From contig CM075855.1 in the NCBI GenBank assembly GCA_037975125.1, forward strand, positions 84,767,392 through 84,831,391: 64,000 bases of DNA, in the 5' to 3' direction. Position 1 is the first letter of the stretch, and each line of letters begins with the position of its first letter. This DNA is from Latrodectus hesperus. Its lineage: Eukaryota > Arthropoda > Arachnida > Araneae > Theridiidae. Position numbers and translations under genes: made by a program. Shown here one piece after another: positions 1 through 13,300 of the stretch. The notes under the pieces are model-generated. The model was not told the origin of the DNA. It did no database searches and worked only from the letters and a program-made list of their open reading frames with translations.

Positions 1-221
1 GTCAACGTGCCACAAACCATTTGTCGGCAAGCATACAGCTTTACATTGGGAAGGTGGTTGACATTTTGTATTGAAACTGTGGTATCATTCGCCGATCGAA
101 GCTGTTGCTTTGGGGCATTCATATTTCGGTGTCTCCGTGCCATTAGCAATAAAAAATTATCTTCACTGAAAGTTATTGCATGTTTACGACCTTGCCATAA
201 TTTTCGGTCTATATTTCTAGC
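1..221 (-). pseudogene. Tc1-like transposase fragment (HTH region), cut by the window edge
   Basis: Read on the minus strand from 221 downward there is an open stretch of 73 codons without a stop. It contains EDNFLLLMARRHRNMNAPKQ, followed by LRSANDTTVSIQNV and a C-terminal YACRQMVCGTL. This matches the second helix-turn-helix part of Tc1-like transposases, where an 'eDr.l...arr.R' stretch leads to 'GL.arRPv...PLT'. The catalytic DDE part would lie left of base 1. The sequence upstream of 221 on this strand carries stops, so the copy is broken or decayed. Family membership is an inference from motif order; the fragment is too short for a finer family call. Confidence 0.6.
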
Positions 222-779
222 CTCGAAAAAGTGGGTCCAGATCCTAGAAATCCCCTTTGTGATCTCCGATGGTTTCTGCTACTGCCCGATAATATTATTT
301 AGCTCTTTTCTAAATAGCCAATAATTATCCAAGCTTCTAACTGCGTTAAATGACTTCGCTAAGATATTGCACTCATAAAAACAATGCGCTTATTATATGT
401 CGATCACTTTTTTCGCTTTGTCTTTCATTAAAGCCATATCTCATTCGCTGCCGCTAAATCCTTATCTTCGACGTCAAATTAAGAATTTGCATACTGTGAA
501 GTTTCAGAATGAGAAAATTTTTGTATTTGTGATTCTCTTCTTCCATTTTATGAAAATAAAAAATTGCTCATAAAGTTGATTGTAAAATTCTTACAATATC
601 CTTTAATTGTTTCGTGCAGTATGCATATTTAAAAAAAACATTTAGAAATTAGTGTTTTCAATAATGTGAAGATAACATTAGAGTTTTGCTTAAGAACTTA
701 TACGTAAATTATTTTACTGTCCCATACTATTATGGTTTTTTAATTATTTTATCTAGAGCAAAACTTTTTAAACTATGGG
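222..779. other. Stretch without recognisable gene
   Basis: The first part (to about 330) may still belong to the decayed Tc1-like element on its left. The rest is A+T-rich sequence in which I see no coding or structural signal. Confidence 0.4.
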
Positions 780-1030
780 TCGTGACCCTTATTAGGATCT
801 GCAGTACATCCACCATGGACGTCCAAACTATATCTGTCATGGACATATAAATTGTCTATTACAGATCCAAATGTTAATACTCCAAAACTCATCCATCGTG
901 GATGTCAATCCGACGTTTATATGTAGTCGATCAAGACCATCCAGTACACATCTTACCATGGACGTCTTTATGACATCCAAAAGGTATACAGGACATCTTT
1001 TGGACTTTTAAAAGACGTGTGTGGTTGTAT
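780..1030. repeat. Degenerate iterated repeat built on GGACGTC / GACATCC
   Basis: CATGGACGTC occurs twice, and GACATCC, GGACATC, CATCCA and GACGT variants recur in both orientations. It ends in GTGGTTGTATGGGA. The base composition and internal repetition differ from the surrounding sequence, which suggests the terminal region or body of a non-coding mobile element. The family is not identified. Confidence 0.5.
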
Positions 1031-4000
1031 GGGAACAGTCTAATGCTTTTAAATCTGTTAGGTTTCTTTTCAGATTCATAACAAAGCAGTTGGATTTCTC
1101 TTTAATAATATTACCATCTACAAGAATGTTCATTCCTCTTCAAAATAAATAATTAAAAGTTTTTCCATTTTAGAATATTTTGCCTCCCAACAATCTATTC
1201 GTGAGAGAATGCTTTTGCTGGGACTGTTTTCGTTTTCAAAGACTTTTTTCTTGAGTTTTTAAAATACTCGAGTGACCGTTTCTGAAATTCCATATTTTTG
1301 GGTAATTTTTTCGTCTTAGCATATTTTTTGTTCAATTCTTTTAGAATTTTCTTTTTACTTCGATTTATAAGCAGGTTAGTTTTTTCAACTGTGATGAATC
1401 CTTAGAGGAAGACCCGATCTCTTCTCCACGAACGAAATTTATTAAATTGAGTTTTTCAAAAGAAATGAAACTAACTACAGAACAACATAGTTCAAACTTT
1501 TATAAAGTATTTTCCCTTTAGATTCTCTAACGTAGGGGTAGGGCAAAATTTTAATTCAGCACCAGTTTTTTTCCTATCAAATGTCTATTCACATAATGTT
1601 TGGAATGCCTCCAGGTGTCGTTTCGTTGTTCATAAATGAATCAAATTGTTTTATGTTATATAAAAAGAAATCAAATATAAAATTAAAAAAATATTAGATC
1701 ATAAAAGAGAAAACTGGGAAAAAATATTTGTTAGAAACAAGTTCGCAAAATAGAGATTTTTCAAACTTAGTACGTAAATAGGAGTTAAAACCATTTAAAA
1801 CTATCGTCGTGTCTATGGTGTCAAGGTAGGGATTAGCCATTAGTTCGTGAAAACGTGATTGTTCGGAAGTCAAAGATTTGTGAAAACAAACGTCTATTGT
1901 AGAAAGACCTTTAAAGAACCGAGGTTTTCCATTGATTACAGAAATTAAATGAAATCACGAAGTAGAAGATTTTACACTCCCAAATATTGAGGAAAGAATT
2001 GAAATTATTTCAACTGCTAAATTTGTAACCATTATCTATTCAGTGTAATATTAACGGCAGATTCTCTTTTCTTAGGCAGAAGGCATTGGTTCGCAAGTTA
2101 ACAAATTTTGGTTATTACATACCTCTTCGAATGAATGCCATTTGAATAAAGAATGCTTTATATTTTTTCAGTAAAATGAGTAACAAGGTCTGGAATCCTT
2201 TGCAATTCCATACATAGATGATATGATCATATTTTAAAGTACCTGTAAATCTTATCGTAAGCATTTAGCCGTTTTCCATCAAATTGAAAAATCATAGCTC
2301 ATTAACATGATTAAATTCTAATGCCAGTTCAAACTGTGGGTTAGTGCATTAGCATTACAGACCTTTAAGTTTGAACTTAGCCATTGAAAAGGTTTTTTTA
2401 CATCAGTCTGCAGATGTTCTAAGAATTTCCCAATAAGAGAAAAAATTTCAGTTATAATTTCTGAGACATGTATTTTATATGATTCAGATTTGAAATATTA
2501 TCTTGTACCTTATTAAATTAAACCCTTCTTTTTAAGACATGTAAACAAATATTTTTTCATCTTATTTTACTAATTATGTTAATTATTAAAAATATGCATT
2601 TTATATATTGTTTGTTTTGTAATTTTTATATATTGCTTGAATTAATTTTTTTGTAATTAAATCATATACAGAGGTGCCACTTAAAAAATTGCCAAGGCAA
2701 AAAACTGCAAATTAAAATATTAATGGATCATTAAATGTAACTTTATAATATAATTAAGTTGTAGAATATATTTTTCTTTTTAAGTCACTATCGAAATTTT
2801 AAAAAATGCTGTAATTTTTCGTCAAGATAAATTAGTTTCTTTTGTAACTATAAAGGGGGATGTCTCATAAATACATGAATATTTTAAAATTACATATAAG
2901 TGTAAGTTAATTCCTATTAGAAAATGTGAAAGCTGTTAGCAACAAACTTATTCGCATGGAAGTGAATTTCGTTAATAGAGAAAGATACATCAAAATTTGA
3001 TTTATACAGAAATCACTCTACACAATGAATCCAATCAATCTTCAAATTTGTTCTATAAAATGCAAGGTATACAAATGACTATAGTATCCCATGTGAAAGC
3101 TATAACATCGCGCATCGTCATTGCCCATTGTGCTGTTAACGCGGGCGTTACTTAAAGTACTCCACTAGTGAAGCTTTGTTTTACTTCAGCCACGTGTGAT
3201 TCGCCGAGTTTTCAAATTACTTGGTGAGCGCGGTGGAATCTACCGATGTCATTACTGTTTTTAAGATGAAAATTGTAAAGATCATAAACATTAAAATATA
3301 TTCTTTTTCAAGAAATCAATAGTTTCAGTTGAAATTTTTTTTAATTGCCACTCTGTTAAATTAGACTTGTGAATGTGTGTGTAAATTTGAGAGTTTTTTT
3401 TATTTACATGTAATCTTATATCAAAGCAATATTATAAAATAGGGTTTTTTTCAGTTAATATAAATGATAAAAAAAAATTTAATTACAAGAATATATGCTG
3501 TTCCATCTTTTCACAGGAAGTTTTACAATATTGTAAAGAGATAAATGAAACTTACCAATTTATATTATATTACAACCATTCTGCATTTCCCCAAATTGCT
3601 GGTGAATGATTTTTTCAAAATGTAGATATTGCTTTTACATAAAAAATATGAAATTTACAAAATTTCATTTTTTTAGTGAACCACACTGTCAGAATAATTT
3701 ACATAAAATTTCAGGTTTTATTCCTATCCATACAGGAGAGAATAAGAGCTACACACAAGCTTCTGAATACTAACACTATAACATTGTATTTTTAAAATAA
3801 AGATAATATAAGCAATCCTTGACAACTTTATAAATTTAAGAATTTAATTGATAAGTTTAAGAAACTGTTCAGTAATAATAAGTTACATAGAAGTAAAACA
3901 TTTATCAAAAATTGAAATTTTATATATTCATTTTTAAAGTAAGATTATGTTTCCAAAATGAAGTTTTAAATGCAAGAAGTCAACTATGATCAGTATGCCA

Positions 4001-4150
4001 TAATATTTATGTATACAAAATATTATTACTTTTGCTTAGAGAAATCAATTAAAAATATCAGATATCAATACTATAAGAATGAGAAATGAACTTAGTATTT
4101 ATTTAATCATACATATTAAACAATGTTTCAAGCAAATAAACTACTAAAAA
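1031..4150. other. Intergenic region left of ATPsynF
   Basis: Mostly A+T-rich with no convincing gene. Between about 1160 and 1390 the minus strand reads for some 50 codons as a lysine-rich stretch (ILKELNKKYAKTKKLPKN and onward) that could be the DNA-binding part of a decayed Tc-type transposase; this is weak. Around 3090-3245 lies a patch clearly richer in G+C than its surroundings, with CpG-containing words such as GCGCATCG and GCGGGCG. It could be an old repeat or a promoter; I cannot decide. Confidence 0.35.
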
Positions 4151-4156
4151 ATGTTT

Positions 4157-4166
4157 TTTATTTATT
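4157..4166 (-). terminator. Candidate polyadenylation signals of ATPsynF
   Basis: On the minus strand two overlapping AATAAA hexamers lie about 105-115 bases beyond the stop codon of the ATP synthase f gene. Spacing and strand fit a short 3' UTR. No transcript evidence is available. Confidence 0.45.
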
Positions 4167-4271
4167 GATTTTGTTAACACATAAATATCAACTTCAATGT
4201 TAGGCAAGTGAATTCTTCCACATAACTGAATTATTCTAAACATCTATATTCGTTTACACCAGAAATTTTAT

Positions 4272-4303
4272 TCACCAATGGTATTTGTAGTGTTTATGAT
4301 ATT
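4272..4303 (-). CDS. ATPsynF: Terminal mini-exon of ATPsynF
   Basis: This is a 32-base coding exon preceded on the minus strand by a long pyrimidine tract and TTGCAG. Exon 3 ends in phase 1 (one base 'a'), and the two bases 'aa' here complete a lysine codon. The exon then reads YHKHYKYHW and stop, matching the conserved KYH tail of subunit f. Phase, splice site and tail sequence agree independently, so I am fairly sure although the exon is tiny and distant. Confidence 0.88.
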
Positions 4304-7300
4304 CTGCAAGAAAAATAGAAAAAATTATTTAAATAAAATGAATATGATCAAGATAATTTAGTAATTTAATAATTTTTAAGCAAATTAATTAGTAGACTCA
4401 TTAAAATAAATGTTAACATAAAGATTTAATTTTATCCAATTATTTTTTTATATATATTTAATATTTATCAATAGTTTTATAAAAACATTTTGATAGATTT
4501 TATATCTCTGTTAATCTTTAATAAATTCCAGAAAAAATCTTCACGGTTTAAAAAAAGACAATTATAAATAAAGTAGCATATATAGTTACTACAGATTAAA
4601 GTCATTTATTAAATAACTACTGTAAAAAAATTTTTTAATGGTTTATTAAGTAAAATTCATATTCCTGAATTTCACACAACCAGCAAACTGCTAAATACAA
4701 ATTATAAAGTAATAATGAAAGTATTCTATAAGATCAAATAAAGGGAGAAAGATGATTCAATCAACTCTTATTAATGTCAATCATGATATTTTTATTCTGG
4801 GGAAAAATGCTGTTTACAAGTAGAAGTACAAAAACAATTATGTTAATTATGTTAGGTGTATTGCTTAATGCAACTAAATGTAACAAAATTTAAACCAAAA
4901 TTGGTAGTTTCAGAAAAAAAAATCTTTTTACTAAAGGGAAACATTTTACAAGCATTATTTTATTGCTGTTAATATGAACTAGAAAATTCTTTTTAAATAG
5001 CATTTAGTGACTTACTATTAGCAATGGATTCTTTATTAAACACATAATTTCTTTTACTACATACTCTCTCTTTGGTTTAATAATTCCTATTTTTTTGGTA
5101 TTTAGTTTGATTTTCTTATTTACAATATTTAATACTTTTTAAAATTTTGATGTTAAATATTCTTATATTCTGATATTTAGTATTATATTCGATTTTGATT
5201 TATTCAGATAAAAATTTGATTGCACAAGACTTTATTATGAATATGCGAAATCTTACATAAAATCAGTTTCTTTTTGGGCTAAAATTATCTAGTGAAGTAT
5301 GGCATTTACATACTATTTGAGAATTATAAGATTTTTCAATTATACTTGTGATTTTATAAATAAAACATTTTATATCTTTTCAGTATAAAGTAAAAATTAT
5401 AGTATGCTGAAATATATGCAAACACTTTCGTAGAGGATAACTTTAAGTATTTTAAGATTAGAAGCACTTTCTGTTTTGCCTAACTTTTTTGCTTATTAGG
5501 AAAAAGTTACATATCTAAACCTATCAAGCCTTTCTGTATGTGAAACTATCCAAAATAACTTTAAGTAATTTCTCCTTTTCTGTTTTTCAAATCTATCATC
5601 AATTGCTTTAAATCATAGGTTTTCAAAGTGGTCCATAGGAGACCATTCAGGGGTCCACCTAGACATGAAAAAAAAACATGGGTTCATAAATTTTAAGAGG
5701 GGGTCCACGAAAAATTGTGGTTTTCATAATGAATAACAAAATTTTTGGCTTGGATTTACTTATCAACGTAAACAGGTAGCATCATTCAATAGGTATGTAA
5801 TCAAAAATATTAGAGACTCAGTTCAAACAGACTTAAATAGAACAATAGATAATAGTACAAGTGTACACCACATGTCGAGACTTGCAAAGTGCCGCCCTTG
5901 CACCGGGATGCTTGTTTAGACCTGCAAAGGGATGAAATGCGACTTGCGCTGTGCTTGCAATCTACATAAGTATAAATATGCAAAGAACAAAACAGTATTC
6001 ATTTTTTTTCCGGTATATTGAACATAAAAGTGTGACTGTGAGTGAAATTAAATACTAGAAATTATTCAAAACGTGTATAAAAGAACAAAGCAGAGAAGAT
6101 TAAACGTTAGGTATAAAGGTACTTTGTTGTTCAAAAATATTTATTTACGCGATGACGGCAATTCATTAAAATAGCGGTGTTTCCACAGGCATTTATTTAT
6201 TGCAATGATTCTATCCTGCTGTGTTATAATAGCTATATTCTGTTAAAATCGCCTCAAAAACAAACATTTTTTACAGATCACAACCGATACGGAAAATGGC
6301 TGAATTTAAGAAGAAATGTCGACAACACAGTGTTGATTATTTGAAATTCGGTTTTCTTCTATCAACGGCAGACAAACAATTGCCCATGTGTCTTTTATGC
6401 AACAAAGTTCTGAGCAATGACTATGAAACCATCGAAGCTCAAAGACCATCTAAGAAGGTGTCATCCAAACATTCAAACCAGCCTCTTGCCAAAGGGCACA
6501 AGGGCATCACCAGGAAAATTCAAGACCCTACTTTCATGATGCCATCTGACATCATGGAAAAAACATACATGTTTGATAGGACATTTGATATAGTTTTTCC
6601 AACTAGAGACGAATGGGATAACATGTTTGAAACTAAAACAGGAGATCTAATCTGGTACACAGATGGATCACTGAAGAACAGCCTCTCAGGGCTGGGAGTT
6701 TGTGGCGTGTCACCAAGAATCAGCTTGTCTGTAAGCCTTGGGCGATATGCTTCGGTCTTCCAGGCAGAAGTTTTGGCCACTATCCACTGTCTGCGACTGA
6801 ATATGAAGAAGGGCTACTACGGTAAGTGGATTCTCATTTTCACTGACAGTCAAGCCACTTTAAAAGCGCTTAATTCCTTCGAAATCAAATCTAAAATTAT
6901 TCTGGAGTGTAGAAACCTTCTTACAGAACTGGCAACTAGAAACAGGGTGATCCTTGTATGGGTGCCAGGACACAAAGGTATCGAAGGTAATGAAAGGGCT
7001 GATGAGCTTGCTAAACAAGGATCGTCTTTTGTTCCCATTGGTCCAGAACCTTTTGTGGGATCAATTTGAAGACCGCAAAAACCAATGTTCTTAGATGGGA
7101 AAAACGGAAGATGTATGAAGCTTGGCTCAAATCTCCTGGTCAAACCCACGCTAAAAGTATGATCTGTAGATCATCAGCGAGAATTTCCTATGAAATTCTA
7201 AGATGCTCTAGGCAGAAGATACGTTTAATCGTAGGCTTCATAACTGGGCACTACTATTTCAGAAAACATCTCCATAAAATGGGACTGTTTCAGCAAGACC

Positions 7301-10300
7301 CTATCTGCAGGGAATGTCATATGCAAGAGGAAACGGCCAAGCATATCATTTATGAATGCGAGGCTCTTGCCCTCCCTAGATTAACCTTTTTAGGCATCAT
7401 CCATACTAGAGAGTTACACCTAGACTCCATTAAAGGGTTATCAGACTTTATTAATAAAGTGGGTGACCCGAGCAACTGGAACTAGGAAACATTGGGTTTG
7501 GAGTTAATGGTACAAAATGCTGATAAAAGCAGAGGTGCCAATGACATACAAACCCAACTTGTAGAAGAAGAAGAAAGCTTGCATTACTGTTAGCAAAAAG
7601 CTAAATGCCATTATTTTGGTAAACTGATAGCAGTTTGAGTAATAACTCATATGATGTAATGCAAATACCCACCACACTACATGGAGTAGTTGTGATTACA
7701 TCAAACATAGTGACTCTTTTACAATACATTTTGTATTATAACCTGTTTATTCTTAATAAAGTTAATGAATTTTAATACTGTAAAATAGAAGGAAAGTCAT
7801 TGCCCTTATTTTATACAGCAAATATGTGTACCATATTAATGATTAAAAATTCAAGATGAAGTAAGCTTATCTGATGACAAAAGTATTAGCTTTTCAGTTT
7901 CAGGAGCAAATATACTTAAGACAGCACATAGAAACCATAAAACACCAATTGGATTGTCTACAAAAAAGAGCTGGAAAACTTTATTACAAGTTATTTTCAG
8001 TAGCAGATTAAAGAATCGGCTGTTGACTGAAGGTATTTTTAAAGCTGGGCACTACAGCTTGATTAATTAAAACTTGAGCTGTAATAAATACACCTGTTGT
8101 TTAGGTTAGATATTTAGATTTAATGTCCACATGTCAACTGTTATAGACTGCATTTATAGCTGAAATTTTATTATGTAATCTTTGGGAAATTAGTTTTTTG
8201 TTATTAGCATTATAATTCTGTAGTAAGTAATTATAATGAAATATTCGAAATTTTGATATTTGGAATTTAAAACACTACACAATTGCCAAGTTGAAGTTCG
8301 AGTGCAATCAGCATTCACTAACAAGATACTCTGCATAATGACATAATTTAAGCTGGTAAGATAATTGTGCAGCATTTGGTATGAAAATTGGAAATTGTGC
8401 CAAACCTGCACCTTTTATAGTTTTTTACCCTAATTGGTAATGGAATATTATCAATAATGAATGGAGTAATGGGATACTGCCGAAAAATATCTTTAAGTTA
8501 TGATGAAACTAAGTATGAAACCTTTTAAATCACCAGGAATGGATAACATCATAATAGATTTTTTTATTAAAGAGAGCAGTACATTTCTCCAATTTCTAGT
8601 ATAATTCTCAAGACAATATGTAATGACTGGACGTATTCCTATTTCTTGGAATAATTTTTATAAAATAGGAAAATCAAATTATTATGATCTTAAATATTTT
8701 AGACCTTTCAGCTTAACACTTTTTTACTGAAGGCAATTGAAAAGCTAATATGCAGATATATCAGAGAAGTCAATTTATTAGGTAAACAGACTTTTTCTTT
8801 ATACGGTTATCAATGAGGTAATGATAGTATGATCCTTGATTTCAGAGAAGAACTTTAGGAGTAAAGAAATTGCTATTTTCTTTGATACTAAAAGTGCTCT
8901 TGATTAAGTACCTATTGAAATTATTCTACAATCTCATGTTAAGAAAGAATTAATGACAATATCTGTTTCTGCATTAAAATCTACTTATTAACGGATTCCT
9001 TAGTGCCTCCTTTTAGAAGAACACATAATGATCAAAGCCAAAATTGGATGTCTTTAGGGAAGGACTCTTTCAATCATCCTGTGGTGTTGTGTTTTCGATT
9101 TCCTTCTGGAGGTTTTAACTATTTACAGCACCATTGGTTACATAGATGATCCAGATCTGGTGAAACAATCTCTAGCAACATATCTAATGCCCTCAAACAA
9201 GTTGAAACTTGGTTAGTAATGAGATCTTCTGTTAAATCTGAAAAACCACTGATTGCCTTCACTCAAAAAGAGAAAAACTTTAATTCAATAAAAAGGGGGA
9301 ATGCTAGAATTAACTTGTATAGAAAAAGTAAATTTCAGTAATTTTAATATAAACTTAAGTTAGAACAGGTATTTAAATTTTTGTATTGGAAGAACAAAAA
9401 CATTATAGGCATGTAGAAATACATTTAAGAGAGATTGGAGAAATATTCTTGTCAATTACACATTTAAACCATAATCATTTCCTCATTTTACTCAGTGATC
9501 TAGGACTAGAAATAAAAGTGCTAAGACAGATTTACTAAGATTGGAAAACTTAACATTACAGCTATCTGCATAGATGTATTAAAACAACCATTTCTACTTT
9601 GGAACTTTTGCTTGATATGACTCTCTTTTTTCAAATCAATGGAAAGATTACTCTAAATTTTTATCCTGGAAAACCTTAATGCAGATATAACTAATCATCC
9701 TTTTATAAGAATGACAACTGATTGCTAAATAAAGCTATTAACAAACCTTAAGAAGTCAAATTTCCCTCAGAAGACTGATAATTTTATCATGATTGAAAAT
9801 TGTAACTATTTGTACACAGCTCAAAAATGGATTTCAATACGAGGCTGTTATTTGTTATTCAAGTAATGGTATAAACTTATTCCCTTTGGGAAAACAAACA
9901 CCAATATTTTAAGCACAGAGAGAAGTCTTTATACCACTCTCATATACTATAGAATATTCTTGGACATTGTTGAAGAATATTCTTGGGCTGTAGAACTACT
10001 TTTGTAGAAAAATTATCAGTTTTAACAATCAAGCTCATATTTACAGAAATTTATTTTAATTTCTATTAATGTTTAGTTATAATATTGTATGCAAAATTAA
10101 TCAACAATAATTCTATCATTTTAATGTATGTACCCAGAAACTCTTGTACCCACAAGTTAGCTGATGAGATGGTAAGGGATGGCTTGATTACCAATTTATT
10201 GGTCCTAAACCAACTCTGGGTATTCCTGGGGCCTGAGCAGCTACCAGGCGCGTCGGTAGGTGGTGGATCACCGAACGTCCTGTAGGAATGACAGGATAGC

Positions 10301-13300
10301 CTTGAATATAGAATCAGAGGCCGCGAACCAGCTCCCGTAAACCCTGGTGTTATGCGTTCCGTGCCTAGGGCTAATTGGCACCGCGGTATTGGTGTCTTAA
10401 CGGAGCCTCTAGTTGCCTGGCAAACTTCTAGAGTAATTTGCCTTGCCCAGTATCTCAGGCAATGCTGGGTGGACTTATATTACCTGAGCTTATAAATTGT
10501 TATCTTGTGGCTGAAAAGACACAAGAAATAACAAGCCTTTCTGCATCTACAGGTGATGCCTCTGAAGTTGACCTTGCTGAAAAAGACAAGTGAACTCAGA
10601 GGCTGTCTTGTAAAGGGGCAGTAATGAATCCTTCACTTGAGGTAGAAATGACCTCCAAACCATCTTCTGGTGAAAGTCAGGAAGCTATCCCTAGTATGAC
10701 TGACTCTCTGACCAGATGGGACTATTTCAGCAAGACCCTATCTGCTGGAAATGTCATACGCAAGAGGAAACGGCAGAGCATATCATTTATGAATGCGAGG
10801 CTCTTGCCCTCCCTAGATTAACCTCTTTAGGCATCATCCATACTAGAGAGTTACACCTAGACTCCATTAAAGGGTTATCGGACTTTATTAATAAAGTGGG
10901 AGACCCGAGCAACTGGAACTAGGAAACATTGGGTTTGGAGTTAATGGTACAAAATGCTGATAAAAGCAGAGGTGCCCAATGACATACAAACCCAATTCTA
11001 AGAAGAAGAAGAAGAACTCTGGGTATTTCAAAGTAATTTGACAGTTGCAGTATTTTTTATTTCTTCAGAAAACAATTCTTGAAGTGGTGTGACATCGGCA
11101 GTTAAAGACAACCAGAAACCTTATTCATATTCTATACAAACATGAAATTTTTACTGTATGTAGTTTGATTTGTCACTTAGCAGTCATTTTTTTGTAGATT
11201 AGAGTTAATTATATCAGGATCTACAGTTTAAATTGAATTATGTACTACAAACTTTCTAACTTGAGATGAGATTTGAAACAATGAACTGTTGAACCAAAAG
11301 TCAGAAAACTAAACATTCAGATACAACTAGATTTGATCACCAGGGTTAATATAAAATTATACTTTTGATCCTGCAGGAAATCACTGTTAAATGCTAGCTG
11401 AATTTAACTTCAGCTACTGACCTCTTTAAACAAGGCTTTTTTTAAGGTACAGTATAATAAACCTTTGGTCACAGTGTTATGTTTCTAAGTAACTATCCCT
11501 TTTAATTAATTTACTATTAAGTTACATACTGCACAGAAATTTTGAGGAATACATTTTGTGCTGATTAATAATAAACAAATTAATATAAGAAACAATATTA
11601 TTTACAGCATTGATTTAACTTTATTGATTTGAAGATAACTTTGCCAAGTAGTGTTTTTCATGATCTATTATATTTTCTTAATAAGTATTTTCACAAGTTG
11701 TGTAAAATTAACTTCTGATAATAAGCTTTTAGTTACGCAATTTTTTTGAGAGACATTATTAACAGAAATACTCAAAATTGCAATGTTCATTATCCCAAAT
11801 AATACCAATTTATCCAAATAATGCACAATTTTAGTTGGTGAGAAAATGCTTGACACTATTTTCTCACTACATCGCAGTGTTGAAACAAAATAGAATTTAT
11901 AAATTTCATGAAAATGATTTCATAATCAACCAATTGTGAAACAATTATAATGTTAAAGAAAATTATTTAAAAAATGTTTTCTATGACAGTTATATTTAAA
12001 AACTGCCAAAATCAAAGCTAAAGCATATAAATCTGCATTTTTATACTTACTGAGATGTTCATAATTTATAATGTAGAACAAAACCATAGATCCTACAACA
12101 ATATGAATAACAGGAGTAAGTTTTGCTTTCTTTGGCTGGACATATTTGAATTGCCAACGCCACCATGCTGTAAAATAAAAGCTTGTTATAATAAAAGTAG
12201 TACACAAATTTGAACTATAACATAAAAAATAAAAGTTCAAGTTTTCATAAGTAACTATATTTTCAGCTTAAATCATGGTTAAATCTGGACAAATAGCAAA
12301 ATTTGAGTTTGAATGTGATTGGGACTTTGAAATCTATATATCACACAAATAATGTAATTTAGTTTGGATAGTAAACTGGGGAATACTAGGCACAAAAATT
12401 TGAAATCGCACCAAACCTGTACAGTCTTCAAGGAATTTACCTAAAAATTTTAGCAAATACTGAAAATGGAAATCTACTACTGGAGATATTTTAATTAAGG
12501 GTATTTAATTTCTTCTTAAGGAAAAGCAATTTGTTAAAACCTCTGGGAAATTATTTAAAAAAAAACAAAAAAAAAACAATTATTTATCTGAAAAAAGTGC
12601 AAATGACATTTTTTAAAAATATGAATTTAAAATTAATATAAATCAATTACTTAAGTCTAATATACATTTTAATGGCCTTGCTAAATATAAATAATGAAGC
12701 TTTTCTGGAATATGTGCAGAAAATTATGACAGTGATTTACCATAAAAATAAATTTTTTACTTGTAATTAATATTATTTTTTATCTATTTATAAAATTTTT
12801 AAAATCATCAGCATGGGAAAATAACTTAATAGCATCTAAATTTGTCGACAATAGTATTATATTTATTATTGAATTTCATTACTTTTAACACTGATAAAAA
12901 ATACAAGTCAACATTTGAACTTTGGAAAGCAATTATAGTGCTAGAGAAGACACTCTTTTTACGATACCTAATTTGCGAACACTCACAATTTTGACTAGTG
13001 GCTAGTTTCTAATATGGTCCTATACATGCAATAGTTTTAATTCCCACCTACAAACTACAATTTTGAAAAATCCACTCAATTTATCTCCAGTAAAGGAGAA
13101 AAATGATTAGATTGAGAGAATACAATGCTTTTATAAGTATGTGGAAAGAATTCTTCCTTACTGTGTGACACACAGTTTTGGTTTATCACTTCACTTTTTG
13201 CAAACAAAAGGCTCAAATAGAATAAAACTTGGTTTAAAGTGAACCCTGAACCACTACAAATGCATGCTTGCGATGGGAGTTGAACTTATGAACTGCTAAA

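Noticed and set aside
6296..7069. A 257-residue ZBED-RNase H fusion protein
   Set aside because: The N-terminal part belongs to a hAT element and the rest to an inserted LINE; the hAT frame continues one base off and resumes after the insertion, so the fusion is accidental.
10624..10821. A separate 65-residue ORF overlapping the LINE 3' end
   Set aside because: It crosses the deletion joint out of frame with the conserved C-terminal domain; the domain is in the frame starting at 10716.
11953..12040. Read-through C-terminus of ATPsynF after exon 3
   Set aside because: A strong donor (GTAAGTATAA) ends exon 3, and a phase-compatible terminal exon with the conserved KYHW-stop tail exists at 4303-4272; the read-through sequence is unlike subunit f.
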